From Alitta virens (lineage: Eukaryota > Annelida > Polychaeta > Phyllodocida > Nereididae): DNA of 64,000 nt. Where the stretch lies: NCBI GenBank assembly GCA_932294295.1, contig OW028575.1, positions 15,504,058 through 15,568,057 on the forward strand, in the 5' to 3' direction. Position numbers and translations under genes: made by a program. The notes below the pieces were generated by a model that saw only the letters and a list, made by a program, of their open reading frames with translations, made no database searches and had not been told where the DNA came from. Position 1 is the first letter of the stretch. Each line of letters starts with the position of its first letter. Positions 14,086 through 28,859 of this stretch are shown piece after piece.

Positions 14086-14841
14086 TAAATGTCATGGAAA
14101 TGGCATTGCTGAGAGTATTGAACTTCATGGCCGGCATGCTTACGTCGTCTTTAAACCAACAGTCGAAAGGAGCCTTGTCATGGGTTGTTGGACAGGCCAT
14201 CTGCTGAAGTCTCACCCATTGATTGACTTCTGTGCAAACTGTCTAGCTAATCAAGCATTGCATGTGCCAAACATGTCTAGAACCACTCTGACAAGTCAAA
14301 CTGTATGAGAGTAAGGTCTAGAACATTTATGTTGAATCAGAACGTGGACATGTTGTTATGCTGAAGATCTGTCTTCATCACCTCTCATTTGCTTGTGGGC
14401 CTTAGTATTGCCAATACATTACTTGCTTGCAATATATTAATTGTATGACATTATTGAAGAAATAGGAGCAACGCAGGCAAAGCCAGGCTTGTTTGCTCAG
14501 CATTCTCTGATGCATAGTGCCACCAGGCCCAGTAGCTACATTTTTGTACTGTCAGTACTGTGGTGAGTTACTAGGAGGAAGACGTAATGAAGAGATGATA
14601 AGGAATATTACTGTGTTCCATACTTACCCACTTTTGAGTTTAACTACAGGACACAACAATACACAAGAAAGTTAACTTCTTTGAATCATATATTGTATGA
14701 CACATGCATCCTTCCAAGAAAAACTTCTGTAGAAGTGAATGTAGATTTTCAACTACTTTATGTAACCTAAGCCAAATTGCAATATATTATAGTACAATAA
14801 ATACATTTAAAAGGATTTCCCAAACTCTACATTGCAACACA

Positions 14842-14883
14842 GTTGAACCATGGACGTATTAGATAATACATCCATGGTTGAAC
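14842..14883. other. Imperfect 20-bp palindrome
   Basis: GTTGAACCATGGACGTATTA and TAATACATCCATGGTTGAAC are inverted with two mismatches around a 2-base centre. It resembles an isolated inverted repeat; no related copy was seen in the window. Confidence 0.6.
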
Positions 14884-17800
14884 ACACCAATCCTGAGTCA
14901 CATCCACCTCCAGCACTTGAGATACAAATAAGACATATATAGGATCAAGGGTGGACCAGGGAGGTATGTAAGCGGCTCCCTTGTAGCCCCTGCCTCATGG
15001 AGGTATATATACCCCATGACTTCCTGGACTCATCTTGCAGCCTTGTCAGGTGCAGGGGACATGGCTGGAGCAAGGAGCAAATCTCGGCTGAGTTGGCAGT
15101 GTGCTCAGGGTGTGATTGTGCTGCCCACCTCCACTCTGATATATGATCTTATAACAAGGCAGAGTAAGTGAACATGGAAGAGGGTTGATGGATCACAGCT
15201 GTAACAGCAACGGCAGCAGCAGCATCACTATAATTTTGATGGACCTCAAGTCCAGAATCCATGAAGTTCTAGGAAATTTATGATAATTATCAAAGAAAGT
15301 GTTTATTTTGTCACTCGTAATCCAAGAAACTGGCTACGTTTTAGAATTAGGACTTTTTATCAAACAATTGGAAAGTGTGATCATCTGATTTAAAATGATA
15401 TATCAAGGCCCTTCCTTGGATTTCTAGAAACTGCACATACATTTAAAGTTGTGAATAAACTCATAAAAACCGCACAATATATCCATGAACTTAAATTCCA
15501 CATGACCGTATTGTAATATCTGAAAGGTGTTTGCAGTAGAATCTTTGAAAAAATTAAAAAAATATTTATTAAGTTGGTGACACAAATTCCAAAACATCTT
15601 GGTGAAGAATGTGTAAGATCTGTCCAGTCATCTAGCAATTATTGAACTGATTAAATCGAATTAGCTTTAATCTTCAACATTATTTTACTCTGTTGTGTCT
15701 GTAATTGCTCTGATTAAACATAATTAAACCATGATAAGCTATTTTGACTTCGTTTTGAGCTTACACTCACATTATGGTAAAGAAACTTTACCAGTCTCAT
15801 TGGTTTTTGCTTCTCAGGAATTCAATTTTGCTCTGAAAGTGAGGCATAATTGGCCCTCAGCTTGTTGTAATTATCCAGCTGTTACTCTAAGTAGTTTCTT
15901 GGGGTGATATTTTATGCAGTTAGCTTTGAAACAATTTGGAAGAAAAGTCTTTTTAGTGTGAGTTACATTTGCAAAGCTTATCTTCCTGTAGAAACCATTA
16001 TGGGAAAATAAAAAGAAGTTACAGAAGAAAGTAAAGCAACTGAAAATGCTTTGAAAATTGTGAATCAAAGTGTGCTGTTACTTAAAATGTAATTAGTATT
16101 TTAATTTTTACCCCATTATTTCCACTGAAAACGTCTTCAGAGGAAGTTTGTTTTTCTCATAGATTTTTTTTTCCAAGCATTGTTTCGAAATGGATAATAC
16201 CACGCAAGGGAAATATTCGTAAAAACATTTTGGTTATGATTATTGTCATCTTTGTAGCCTGAGTTGTAGGGTGTCTGCATTTTCTGGCAATATTTTAAAG
16301 ATGTGCTGTTACTATTTGTGTTATTTAAAGGTGAAATAAGTGAATTTGGCAAGAAATTAGCTGAAATTGGTGAATTTTGGAGTTTTGGATTAAATTTATA
16401 GTTGATCTCCACTGGAAAATAGAACCTTTTGTGGGAGTCTTTGAGAGTCTTTTGGAGTCTTTAGTTCTTAACTTTGGACTTGGAAGAGGTCAAGACAGTG
16501 ATGTATGGGATAATTACTGGCAGGTTGATCGATTTTGGGATCCTTTTCTTTTATTGATGTTTCACCAGTTGTCCCCACGTCATCTCACGAAAAGAGTGAA
16601 GTTTAGTCTTCAGTTCGGAAGTGCACATAGCAGGGCGTTTTCAATGTTTCACACAGGTTCACATGTCCATTGATCTGTTAAAGAGGTGCACAGAGATCAC
16701 ACTATAGACTTTTCCTTTTTACTGTGGTTTTGTCACGTTCAGTTTTGTCCTGGAGTCAATACCTCCAAAGAAACGAAGTTAGAAAGCAGACGAGAAACGG
16801 AAACTATTGGTTCGTGTAAAGAGTCTAAATACAACTCAATAACCACATGCACCACATGGATTGATATTTTACATCTTGGTTTAAACTTGTGTGAAAATGG
16901 GACTTAAACTGGCTATATCGTCACTTATAACTAAAAGCTGTGGGAACAAGGAGACTTAGATTCTATCACATATGAAGCCAGACTCTCTTTTTTAAATGCA
17001 AATGCCACTTACTTTGTGTAGGTCTTTAGTTAAAGGCCAAGACAGAACATATTTCATTTAAAGGGGAAAAATTTGTACATTAAAAAAAAAAAAAGAAGAG
17101 AAAAAAATAAGGTATGTTTACTTCTTAAAAGAGTAATATGCCTTCTATTCTGGAGACGATGTTCAAATGATGTTCATAAGCCTATACATTGCAGACTACG
17201 TTATACAGTATGGTAGGGCATACAATATTAAAATGGGAATCTGACCCCAGCCTTTCGGTATTTGGGGACAACCAGTGGAAACTTGGCCATGCACAAAACA
17301 AGGCTGTAGATAAGAGAAGCCCCTTTTTGTCTTTTTTCTTTTTTTAATCTTGGATGCAGGGCTGATTGCAAGGAGTTGGGTGACATGGTTAGAGCTAAGG
17401 GATCTGACAGCACTGTGACACAGACCACGTGAGGCACATACTGACAACTGTACAGACACTGCCCAACACACAGATGTAATGGACAGACACAATGGACAGA
17501 TAGAGTTAAATTTCCATCATCGAAGAAGTGCAAATGGTCATACAGGTCTAAAGTTTTACATGAATATTCATTTAATTACACAGTACTGAAAATGTTAGAA
17601 CTTAGATATCCAGTATGGCAACCAAATCCAAGTTGGTTGCCTCATTATCACTCTGAGCAGAGGACAATGATTTTCAGACCCTTAAATATTGAAAGCTGTA
17701 GGGTTGTTAATTTGTTATTATGTGTTATTAAAGTCTATGGAGCCAAAATAAATTACTAAAAACTGAGCAGTATTAGCCATTGCGAAATTGACCAACTCAA

Positions 17801-19949
17801 ATTTTGCCAAAGTGACATCCAACACTGTCCATGTCTGCGAATTTGTAATCAGCTGATTCACTAATTCCACATGCTACACGTCCCTTTGTTTCAATCTGTG
17901 TCACCACAATGTCATGCTTACAGTTGACTCAATTCTTCATTTTCGTGATGAGTAATAATGCAAATCGGGTAATCAAGAAAATCTGTGAAGATGATGGATC
18001 TGTGGTGGGAGGGCCCAGTCTTTTGTTGTTGTGTTCTGGGTGTTTCAGAGCAAGAAGAGATTAGGTAGAATAGTTACTGTGAGTGCATGCAGATCTAATA
18101 AATGTAGAATAAAAGTGTCGACTTTTAATTAAATCCCACGGAATATTTTGAAATTTCTTAGATTCTTAATTCACTTTCACTACACTTCTGTCACGTCATT
18201 GAAGATGCATAGTGATTCATGTCTAATTCTAAGTAAAAATTTCTTAAAGTAGCAGACAGTCATTTCTGGTTTTTTTCCCAGATATATACGCTCACTTTCT
18301 TCTGTATGGACCACTCGAGAATATTATATGAAAAAATAAAATAACATTAATATGCCTGGTATTTCTTGAGATCACATGCATAACCTCAAAACCACTGGAG
18401 TGCAGTTTTGTAAATATCACTCATAATCATTTCCATGAAACCACCTGGTCTGCTATTACACATTACTTTGAAGGTCCCAATGCACTATTGCACTTCTGAA
18501 ATGTGAGATAACTTTTTCTAGACCTTAGATTCTGGATTGGAACTTGACCCTTTCTTTGTGTCAGACTGAATGAGCCTGGTTGGTGGTCTGTGTGGGCCAA
18601 GAGCATTTTGAATGATGTTGAATTTTAATGCTTTGTGTGTCTGGAGTTTGCTCTTGATAAATTATGAATTCATGCGCATGCTTCATACTAAGATGACATT
18701 TATTGGTTGGAATCACCACCTGGTATTTCATTAGCCAATCACCATTTTGCATGACTCGAGTTTCACCCCACATTGCCAAATGTTTGTTAGTTTTTTCCTC
18801 CTTAGACGTGCGATGAAAACACTATATAATAATTGAATTGAGATATAATGATCACTGTACGAACATAATTTACCATATATATTCCGAATTACACCCTATT
18901 TGATGGAAGATTTAGTATTATTATTACTCCACCTGAAATATATTGTGGGTTCATTTAAAATTAGTTTTCTCTTTGTTAACTCAATTGTTATGATGGATTT
19001 AACAAATATACTTATAATATTTTCTGAAGTTTTGTGTGAAATTGTCAAATTAATCTGAAATTGTTATTCAGATTATGATTATCTGCTGAGAAATGCCAGG
19101 ATTTAGATATTTGTCAATTTCCCCCATTTTTTTAACAGTTCAATTCCTTCTTGTCCCACACAATAAGCCCTTCACTCTAGCTACACGTTTTTTAGATAGA
19201 GATAAATAAGCAAGGAGAACTGGAGTGTCTGATAACAGCTCATACAAGCGCAGGACAAATACAACCTGATCCCTTCCCGGCCAATAGCAATATTTGTCCG
19301 GCCTTTACAAAAGACTCCCATGAATTTGTCACCTGACTCCACCTGTATGTGCACAGGGTCTTTAGTCCTCTCCCTCTTGAATCTATCTTGAATCCTGAAT
19401 ATTTAGCTTGTTGACTTATTCTGTTGAACCCTACAATTAAGTCTCTCAACATTAAGGCAACTTTGATATAAGGACCACTTTTGTACTGTGTACTAAATTG
19501 TACTTTAATGGATCCAAAATGGTCTGATGCTAAATTATACCGAAGATAGTGCCTCTAGTATCTTTGCTCAACTATCTTTGATTGTACCTGTTTAACTGTC
19601 CATGCACCAAAAAGTCCTACCTGAATGCTTATCATATATTTATAGATCAAAAAATGAAAGACATACGAAGCTTTGAATAGGAATAGAGGGCATCTTTGAA
19701 ATAGCAAATTAGTGATCATACTCTTGTGTGCCCACTCTGCAAATAATGAAATTTAGTTGAGGACTCCTGTGATTGTGAAAAAACTAAGGCATGACCAGAA
19801 TTAATTGCACGTGTTAAGAAAGAAATTCATCAGCAATACGTGAATTAATGAGAAGTAACATAATCCCTTTGATATATTTGCTTAGTTAAATGTGCATTTG
19901 GTGGTGTATACCATGTGCTAATCACTTAAAACGATTTAAAGCAACAGGT

Positions 19950-20350
19950 ACTGATAATAGCCAAGCGTTAGACCGAAATATTGCTGTCATTTGCAAGCGC
20001 GCTGATAGACTCTTTTTGTGAGGCAGTTTGTCGGACTAGGCTGCCTCCATCACATTAGCAGCTTTGTGTTCTGAATTTGGGACCGATTAAGAGGTAAAGG
20101 ACCTCTTTAAACACTGCACCTGCCTTCAGTTCTCCCCTTCCTATCTTACAGCATAGAGCCTTGGCAAACGCTTGCCACTGTTTGTTGGTCCCTTTCGCTA
20201 TTTGTTCTGCCATCAGGTTACTCCTAAAATTTGGACAAGAGAATCCAAAATGAACAAGAAAGGAGCTTGTGTTACTCTGTCAGTTGACCTTGTATTGTCT
20301 TGGATGTCGTTTTTGCCTCTTGTTTTCCCTATTTGAACAACTCATGCAGC
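19950..20350. promoter_or_regulatory. Candidate non-coding regulatory patch
   Basis: Less AT-rich and free of simple repeats, with CpG words (CAAGCGCGCTGATAG, GTCGGACTAGG, TTTCGCTATTTG) and no maintained reading frame. It looks like constrained non-coding DNA; conservation is not shown by sequence alone. Confidence 0.3.
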
Positions 20351-22029
20351 TCTTTCAGTCACTCTAATTTGGAGAATTGTCTAATATTGCAGTCCTTATT
20401 GACACCGACAAAAACAAATGAAAGTGTGGAAGTATGAAATGAACTTGAGCAAAACATTAAAAGCAATACTTTTAGAGAATACTTCAAGAGAATTTAATGC
20501 ATATAAACCATATAATCCGTACTTCAAACCGAATGAGATTTATACATTTTCTAAATTTCAATTCTTGCATTAGATTGAGTTACATGCCAAGACAATGAAA
20601 AGATAAAAATTTACTTTTTCAGAGGCAGAAAATTCTTCCAATACAGTAGCGCCTAATGGCTGCTTTGTTTACAATGCCTTTATATGTGCTTTTAGCAGTC
20701 TCACTATTTTTCCACATAAAGAACTTTTTCACATGCCTTACTTTGAGTGCTGTCATGTGAACCTTCTAATGGGATATTCTGTACAGTAAACAGAGAAAAC
20801 ACTGCAATATAAAGAACACAGAATTCAAACTGAATCAATTATCTATATAGACTATAGCCATACGTTTTTTGTTGCATTATGTTTGTTTTCAGCTGCAAAA
20901 GTCAAATGATTGGTGAAGAAAAGGTTAAAGATGGCCTCTTAAAACGACATGGGAGACAGTCACAGACACCCTCCCTGGCTAAACAATGTCATCTCTTAAT
21001 GTGGGAAAAGCAAAACAGATCTGTGTTTTGAGGGGGAAAATGGGAAAAAAAGGTGGAGCGGCTAAATATGTAAATATGGAGGGTGTACAAACTTGTCTTT
21101 GTGTTGTAACTGACCTTCCAAATATTTAGCTCAAGAATTTGTGCACAAATTGAAAACCTTCATAGACTTAAAACATGGATTAGACAGTGTTAGAAGTATT
21201 AGACATCTTTATGAAGGGTTTATGAAGGCTATATACAGTCTTAACAGACTTATGTCCCCCATATACAATCCTAATACGCTTGTTTACTTGTCTATGCGAG
21301 TATGATAGGAATCAGATGAGCCTGGAATACACAGAGAAAATGCCTGGAGACCTGGCCCATGTTTACTATGCAAGTCACAGACACACTGTTGACCTGCCAA
21401 GTAGCCTTTGGTTGTAGGTCCCACAAAAAATCGCAAAATGTCACTGAATAATCCTTGATCTGTTTTGTCAATTTTTGCCCTGTTTATGTAATGCATGAGA
21501 TCAGAAACACTTGCTAGATGAAATACTGTTGTCTGTTACTTGATACGGCTTATAAGATCAGAAGATGTCTACCCATGATAATTGTTTCCAATATTTTTCC
21601 AGGTGGTTTATTTCAACAAAAAGGACATAAGGATTGCATATCATCAGATCCAGTAGATGTTTGAAATAAAAGATAGATGGCACTGAGTGCTGCTGCAGCT
21701 ATTCTATTATATTATATTCTGACTGACTGAGCCTATCAGGGAACCCCACAGACGTATCCTGTTAGAAGCGTGGCCTCAGTATTAAGAAAATATTACTGCA
21801 GTTTAAACCTCTCTCAAAAAATACAGAAAATCAGCAAAATGCAAGGTAGGCCTATCTCTGACCCAGGGCACGCCTTAGCAAAACTACATGTCTCTTTAAT
21901 CAGCTCTTGGACAACGTCATTATCATACTTCTGGAGTTGCAAATAATCCTATTAAGCAGGAAGCAACTGATGGTTAATTTTCCTCTCCTTTTAGACACCA
22001 TTCTCCCATGCACAACACATTAATGCCAC

Positions 22030-22420
22030 TCATATGAGTCCATTTTTGCCTTGATGAGAAGTTCCATAACTTTTGATCAATTTATCAAGATTCCTTTTTT
22101 CTCGTCTGACAAATTTTCCCGCCGTCATTATTGCTGTTATTACAGCCTAACGAAGCGGCTCAAGGAGTTTGATAGATTAGTACTGCGAGTGTAGAATTTT
22201 CAGCCTTTAATTAACAACAATAGCTCTAGCTGTTTGCTTTCTTTGTGTCAGCCATTCGGCCCATGCAGCTGAGATGAAGCGAAAGTTTCCAACAAGATGA
22301 TTGAAAGTCATTGTTCTGTGTGACTGCTCTTTGTCATATGAGAAACTAACAGTAAACGTGAATGCAAAATATTTGGCCTGCCGTACGTTAAGAATGACAA
22401 TTACTAATCTAATTAAAAAG
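22030..22420. promoter_or_regulatory. Candidate non-coding regulatory patch
   Basis: Homeodomain-like words (CCTTTAATTAAC, AATCTAATTAAAAAG) sit among CpG words (CCCGCCGTCATTATTG, CGAAGCGGC, GCCGTACG). There is no coding frame. Confidence 0.28.
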
Positions 22421-23299
22421 AAATAAAAGAAAAGAAAACAACATGAATTTGATAAATGGCGACATATTTTCTTTCCTGCCGGTTAATCTAACATTTTGAA
22501 TCCTACTGTTTTAATTTCTCGACGATGGTGTCCAATATTTCCCTCTAAATGTATTTTTACGATAAATGATTGGACTCTTAAAAAAGAGTTTTCACTACTT
22601 GAAAATATTCATGGTCAGATATAAATCGTTTGAAATCCTATTTCACTTAGATAAAAACCTGAATCCAATGATAATTTTCTCCTCTTTGCTTTTAATGTAA
22701 CATTTAGACGCTTAACTCAAAATTTCATGATATCGTTGCATGGCACAATGTGCCTCAGGGCTTAAAGTGGAAATATATCAATATAAAGGAATAAACGGAT
22801 AAATGAACTTGAGTTACGTGACGACATGTATTTGTAATATGGCGTTTATATGCAATGTCCTCAGGCGTTAAGAAAATGTTCATGACACTGCGAACAGCAT
22901 GAAATGTGTAATAGTTTTGGCATGACGAACTTCCTAACTAAAATTTGAAATAAGCATTGTATGTATGTTTGCACTATTAGGGTTATAAGCAATATTTAAC
23001 TAAAGGGATTTTATGTTATCACTAGTAGAATCCATGTACAACAATACTGAGTATTTTGGAGAAATGTATGGTACAAATAAGGATTGTAATCAATTTATTA
23101 AATATTTGGTTATATAAGAAAAAATATGTGGTAAAAGAATTTAATTTAAAAGTTAACTTTTTGTAGGTTAAATTAGGGATAATTTTTTGGTTAAATTTTC
23201 ATGATTTTTACCAATGATTGATTTATTGATAGTCAAATGGCACACAACTCTAATGATTTTTTATGACTTTGAAAGTTTTGAAACATTGCTGCTGTATGG

Positions 23300-24180
23300 C
23301 AGCTTGTTTATTTATTGACCATAGGCTCAGCCACTAATGACTTGTTGTGTGTGAACTCTAGTAATAAGAACTGTGACCTGGCAGTGTCTCATTCGTGTTA
23401 TTGGCCGCTCTCATGACGTAACTCAATAAAATATGGCGTCCCTTGTGAATAATTTGTGCTGAGCAGAACTTCGGCCCAGCCCTAGCCCGTTTAAAGAGAT
23501 GGAATGATCAGCGGCACACAATGTCAACTGCTAAAGCCTATTTTTCCCTTGGCTTATTTTCCACCTAATCAGACTTTTGGATCACTATCAACAGCTCTTT
23601 TTTCCTCCACAAGATGTTATAGTTACCTCAGAACTTATTGATTTATTTGATTGGTGACGACGCACGTAATTGGCAAACTGAAAGATTTATTCCAGCGAGG
23701 CTTTTTCCCCTTCGCCTGTAGGCCTACAATGTATACTGGTTAATATAAAACAAAGTGCACCTGCAACTCAGACTATCAATGACTGGAAGTTGAACTTTTG
23801 TTTATTGTTCCGACCCTCCATTCATGCAGAACGCTATGCTTTCTTCTTTATCTGTTTGCTACTGACAATTTACGTGCACATATATATCAGACAAAACCAA
23901 AACAATGATTTTGATGAACCCTACCTTCAAAAGTTTGAAGATACTAGCGTCTGCCGATCACCTGTAATAATCCGTACAATTCTTTGGAACGTCTGCTTGG
24001 GCCGGGAGCCCGCCAGAGAATGAACAGACGAGAATCATTCGACGGCCAAAATGAAAGTCGCGCCAAATCCCCGCCTGCTTCACATGAGCTGACTGGTAGC
24101 AAGGCGGACTGCCCGTAGCTTCTGTGTGAAGATCTCCAGGGCTTGTCTGTATAGTCGCTTGTAAGCTAAATGTCAACAGT
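23300..24180. promoter_or_regulatory. Candidate regulatory cluster, CpG-containing
   Basis: Dense unusual words for this genome: TTATTGGCCGCTCTCATGACG, GATCAGCGGCACAC, CACCTAATCAGAC, GACGACGCACGTAATTGG, GGGCCGGGAGCCCGCC and GAAAGTCGCGCC. Homeodomain, CRE-like and E-box elements co-occur over 900 bases. Short open frames on both strands are interrupted and show no family resemblance. Confidence 0.38.
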
Positions 24181-24298
24181 ATTTTTTTTAAATCTATTAA
24201 TATTCCCAGTTTTGCATTCTTTTATATAGGATTTTATACATCGCCAAGGTCAACTGTAAAAGATTTGTCATCGACATCCTGAATATAATATAGGACTA

Positions 24299-24318
24299 TC
24301 AATCAATCAATCAATCAA
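24299..24318. repeat. (ATCA)n microsatellite
   Basis: About five tetranucleotide units, AT-rich surroundings. Confidence 0.85.
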
Positions 24319-26562
24319 CAGTAATCCTTAGATTCTTTATTAAAAAAATATATAAAAAAAACATCACGATTGCATATAAATGAGATATCCCGGAAGCTGT
24401 GTTTAATAGCTCTTCCGTCAGTATCAATGTGTAACAATGTAAAAAGAAAAAAAAGAGCATGTTTAACATTATGTCTTACATGCTTTATCACGTTAACCTA
24501 TTGCCCTCAAATTATCAGCATTGGACAGAATATCGATTAAACCTGGGTTGATTTGACAATAAGTGGACAGTGGCCATGTCTTGCATACACAATTACTGTG
24601 ATCGTGTGCCTTGGGGAACCACTATTGATACTGTCATTAGGCTTGTATCTCCATAGAAGATACATGGGAATTATGCAGTTCATGTTGTACAATGCAAATT
24701 GCTGTAGGATGATGAATAGTCTTGCTGTGGGCTTTTGTTGACTGAAATGTTAGTCATCAAGCTTGTAGAGCAAACACAATGTCTAGTCCTACAAGTTGCC
24801 ATGATAATAGCATAGCATTGGGGTTGGTAATTTCAGAAGAAAATAATTACTGGAATGCTTTTTCATTAGGTATTGACGAAAATGATTTTTTAATTAGGTC
24901 CATCTGGACCCTAGGCCTTTTGAATCTCATCATCACTACTGCCCTCAATGACCAGGCCTGAGAGTAGTCATATACAGCAGTCATATACTAACAAGTTGTC
25001 ATATTGACTACCTTAGAGTGCCACATATGACTTGTATTGACTACCCTAATCATTTTGACGACTCCTTGTTTAAAGTGTTACCGGTATCAATATGTGAAAA
25101 ATAAAGCATCCGTTCCGCCAATTGACTGTTATTCCCATTAAAGTCTATCATGCCCCCTCCCATTGTAAATTACTTCATCCTATGCACAGAGATGTATGAA
25201 TCTGAGGCAGCAATGTCAGCATGGTGTTCTGGAGATGGGCCATACCAGCCAGTGGTGCATGGCATCGCATGACTTGGGACCATAAGCAGTTATAATGACC
25301 TTGTTGTGGCGTGCCCTGACTCCAAGATGCAGTTGCGTGCGGTCAGTAAACAGCCTACAGTGTAAGCCGAGGCAAAACAGAAAAGAAATGAAAGAAATCC
25401 CCATCCGTCCACCTGTGTTGTCATCTCACCTGGATGCAATTCCTCCAGAGACAGCAGCATAAATGCATGCCATAGATGATGCCAACCAATGCTAAACTGA
25501 CCATCTCCTTAGACTATATGAGTTTGTTTAGAATAACTGCCCCCCCCCCCCCCATCCCAGGGCATTCTTTATTTACAAGTTAGTCAGTTTTTTTAACAAC
25601 TTTGTAAGATTTAGTCATGTACTATCAGCCATACAGGCTAATTTCAAGACCCTGTCAATTTTAAAACATTGACTGAATTGTTTAATAAAACTAACTTGTA
25701 ATCACAAAAGGCTAAGGGGGTTAGTCATTCAAGACACAGTAAATGACTAAGATTTTACTAAAAAAAGATTTTCCCTGTAGTAACCTTCATCATTACTACA
25801 GCAAAGCATATGATGTTCGTGAAAGCTAGTGTCGTGCAGGTCAGGTATCAACGAGTTTTTTTTAGGCCTCTAGAACTATTTGTGCTTTGTATATTAATGA
25901 AGGTGAATGGGGTGAAGTTTACACCAGCTTTGTAGTTTGCATGCAAGCGCATAAACATGCAAGTCTGTATATCTTTTGCAATGGTATTGATTTGCTGATT
26001 GTAGAAAGTACCGTTGCCCTGAGTGGAGTACACATGAGAGAGTAGACAATTATTTGTGCGTAATTATTAATAAGACTCATCAGATGCTTTTGCGAAAGAT
26101 ATTCATGTACTTCGTAACAATAAGATGTGTCCTTGGAAACTTTTTAACTCGTTGAACAGAAAAGTCTGTCTTGTACAAAAGCAAACGATGCTGATATAGA
26201 ATAGCAGGTGGCCTTTGCATATTTTAAAACGAAGTTAAGTCACTGACCTACAATTATGCAGATTGCAAAGAAAAGAAAAATCATTATTGATGATGCAAGG
26301 TGAATTGGGAATTACATAACTGAATTGAGTTGATGTCAGCTGCAACGCCAGTTGGAACGACAGTGGGCCAGCAAAAACAAACTAGATGGCAGTGAAAGGG
26401 GGGGGGGGGGGGTGGAGGTAAGACCACCATAGGGAATGGTTGTGGCCTTGATATCGACTTTATTATGTATTCTTTCCTTTAAGCCGCAGTCTTGGGACTC
26501 TGTGGAGTGGTCTTTGAATTGAGGAGATCTTGATATGAGGTAGTCGCCAATGTCTCAGTCCA

Positions 26563-26625
26563 CACCATGTTACACTTTAACCCCATGGATTGGGTCGTTT
26601 ACTTGCCTCGGCATAGACACTTCAG
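26563..26625. repeat. Dispersed repeat S, copy 1
   Basis: CCATGTTACA-TTTA-CCCCAT, then GGTC-TTTACTTGCCTC, then GCATAGACACT occur here and again at 35408-35470 in the same order; a more diverged version lies at 46845-46915. Flanking words (GTCCACACC) are partly shared. It is probably part of a longer interspersed element whose ends I cannot place. Confidence 0.55.
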
Positions 26626-28859
26626 TACAAGTCTTAATTCTGGGTTTCCGCTGTATGTATGAACTTGTATGGCGCCCCTGAGTGCATGTTGAAAAGTATT
26701 AAGTCTGACTGTAGAAAGGCAGTTGAGTTGGTGATGCTGCCACAGCAGCAGCAGCAGCCTCATCTCCTCTGATGTGATGATGTGATGGTGATGAGAGCAT
26801 ACCGTGGCTGCAGCCATCTCTCTCACATACCTCTGTGTTCAAGCAGCAGACTCCTCAAGTGTGGAATCAGACAGGGTCCTCCACTAATGAAAGGTTACGA
26901 GTCTCACAACTCCAAAGAAACATGCAAACTGTGCATCGCTATGTTGGCCTTTAAGAGCATAGGATGGCTCTCTGGAAAAATCAACTTTCGTTTTGGCTTA
27001 CCTGAGTCCATTAAGGATGGTAGGAAGATGTAAAAGTTTGTTTGTGTCAAATGTATTTTTGCAAATATTTAACGTGGAGCTTTTGCACATCATCCAGAGA
27101 TTTAACATTATTTAAGGTAAAATAGATTTATTTCAAGTTTCCGTTGTTGGCTAGCTCTCCCGAGGAATGCATTAGTAATGTGACATACAAGACAATATAA
27201 AAGTTGATATTTGGATCTTTAATTGTTGGATCCTACATCTAACTTAGACAAGAATGTGGATTGTTTCCATATGGAATCTTATGTAACCTTTGTTTGTACT
27301 GTGTTGTAGTCTGTTCTATTATCCTTAATTGTTGATAGTTCAAAGTCATGTTACATTGCATAACTGCTTTTTGTTCAGATAATAGAGTACAATTAGTTCC
27401 ATGCACTCCTTTCAGCCAATCACAACCAGTCCTGGTCTATCAATAACATTTGAACTAAATTAAAGTTTCTATAAAGAGGGTGGGAGTTGTTGACTGCTTG
27501 AAGGCCAAACCCAGAATGATGGGGTGCCGCGATTGCTGCCTTATATACGGGACCCCCGGCCTTTAAGACTTCTCTAGAAATATGCTAGACCACATTTGGT
27601 GCAAAACGTGTGGTATTAATGGTGAGGTGTCAATTAATGTGATGCAATTTTCATCTTAGAAGGTCTTAATTGATGGCTTTATTATGGCAGGGTTCTATAG
27701 TAGATAACAGCTAGTTGCTCGCAAAATTCAGTTTCCATATATAATAGCAGATATTATTTCCATCTAACTTCTTCCTTGACTTAAAAGAGTTGGCAGTGGA
27801 ACTTCACATGAAGCAAAATGTTTCCCAAGAGGGAAGAAACAGCTGATCATGTCCACTGGATGTTTCTTTTGCCAGACAGCAACCCTCCCTTGGGGTCTAA
27901 TCCCTCTAGGGCAATTTAAAGTGGATCACTTTTTAACTTACTATAACACGCCACTTCAGTCTGGTGATCCTGTGTTTCTGCTTTGATTAGTACGATGATG
28001 AATTATCAACATTGTCTTCTATTTCTTCTTGCTTTGCAGGACAATTTACTTATAGATATTCCATGATAGAAATCGCGTGATTTCACTTATTAAATTCTCA
28101 TGAATTGTCTGAAATTAAATAAGATTTGTTTACGACTATTGTAAGAATTAAACATCACTGATTATTTACAAAATTTCAGTTTCAAAGTACCCACTACCTA
28201 CAATAGAGTCTACTCCAGCTTATTTTGAAATTTGCAATGGGCAAGTGGGAAGGTTCCATCAGTCTTGGTGAAATTACGACTCAAAAAAAAAGGAAATTAG
28301 AGTTGGGGCAGGGTGGTCTGAAGGATGATATATCCCAGGGCAGAGGAGGTGGGCAAGGCTTGGTCAAGCTGGCCAATATTGTGGGCATCCTCTGACCACT
28401 GCTGTTGCCCAGGTGATGGATGCTGCTGCCTCTTGCCTTTCCCCAAATATCTTATTTTTCGAAACTAACTCAGATTGCCTAATGGTTCTCTTAAGCCTCG
28501 TAGCCAAATCTGTGTCGCTCACTGTAAGTTGAGTGTAGCTTGGGTGTGTGATAAACTGCAGTAATTTCGAAGCAAATTTAAAGAAAGAGCCAAGAGACTT
28601 CTTAATTTATGGTAGAGTTAATTATATTGTCGAACGAGTGGAGTTTAATGAGATTTCTTTATTAACGAAGAAGACTTACACGATGCGAAGGAAAATAGAC
28701 TTGGATAGATGTCTCCCTGGTCGGCCTTATTGGTCTTCCTCATATGATATTTTTGTTGAACCTGACACACGGACACATGTTTGTAGGTAACCTAAAAACA
28801 ACACTGAATGAATAAGGATGCATTTTGCATGGGTAGGGAGGCAACTGCCCAATAAAAGT

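Noticed and set aside
20430..20560. WKYEMNLSK stretch resembling the UTP6 N-terminal YVQYEINL segment
   Set aside because: Stops lie just upstream in frame and the following residues do not match. Judged coincidental.
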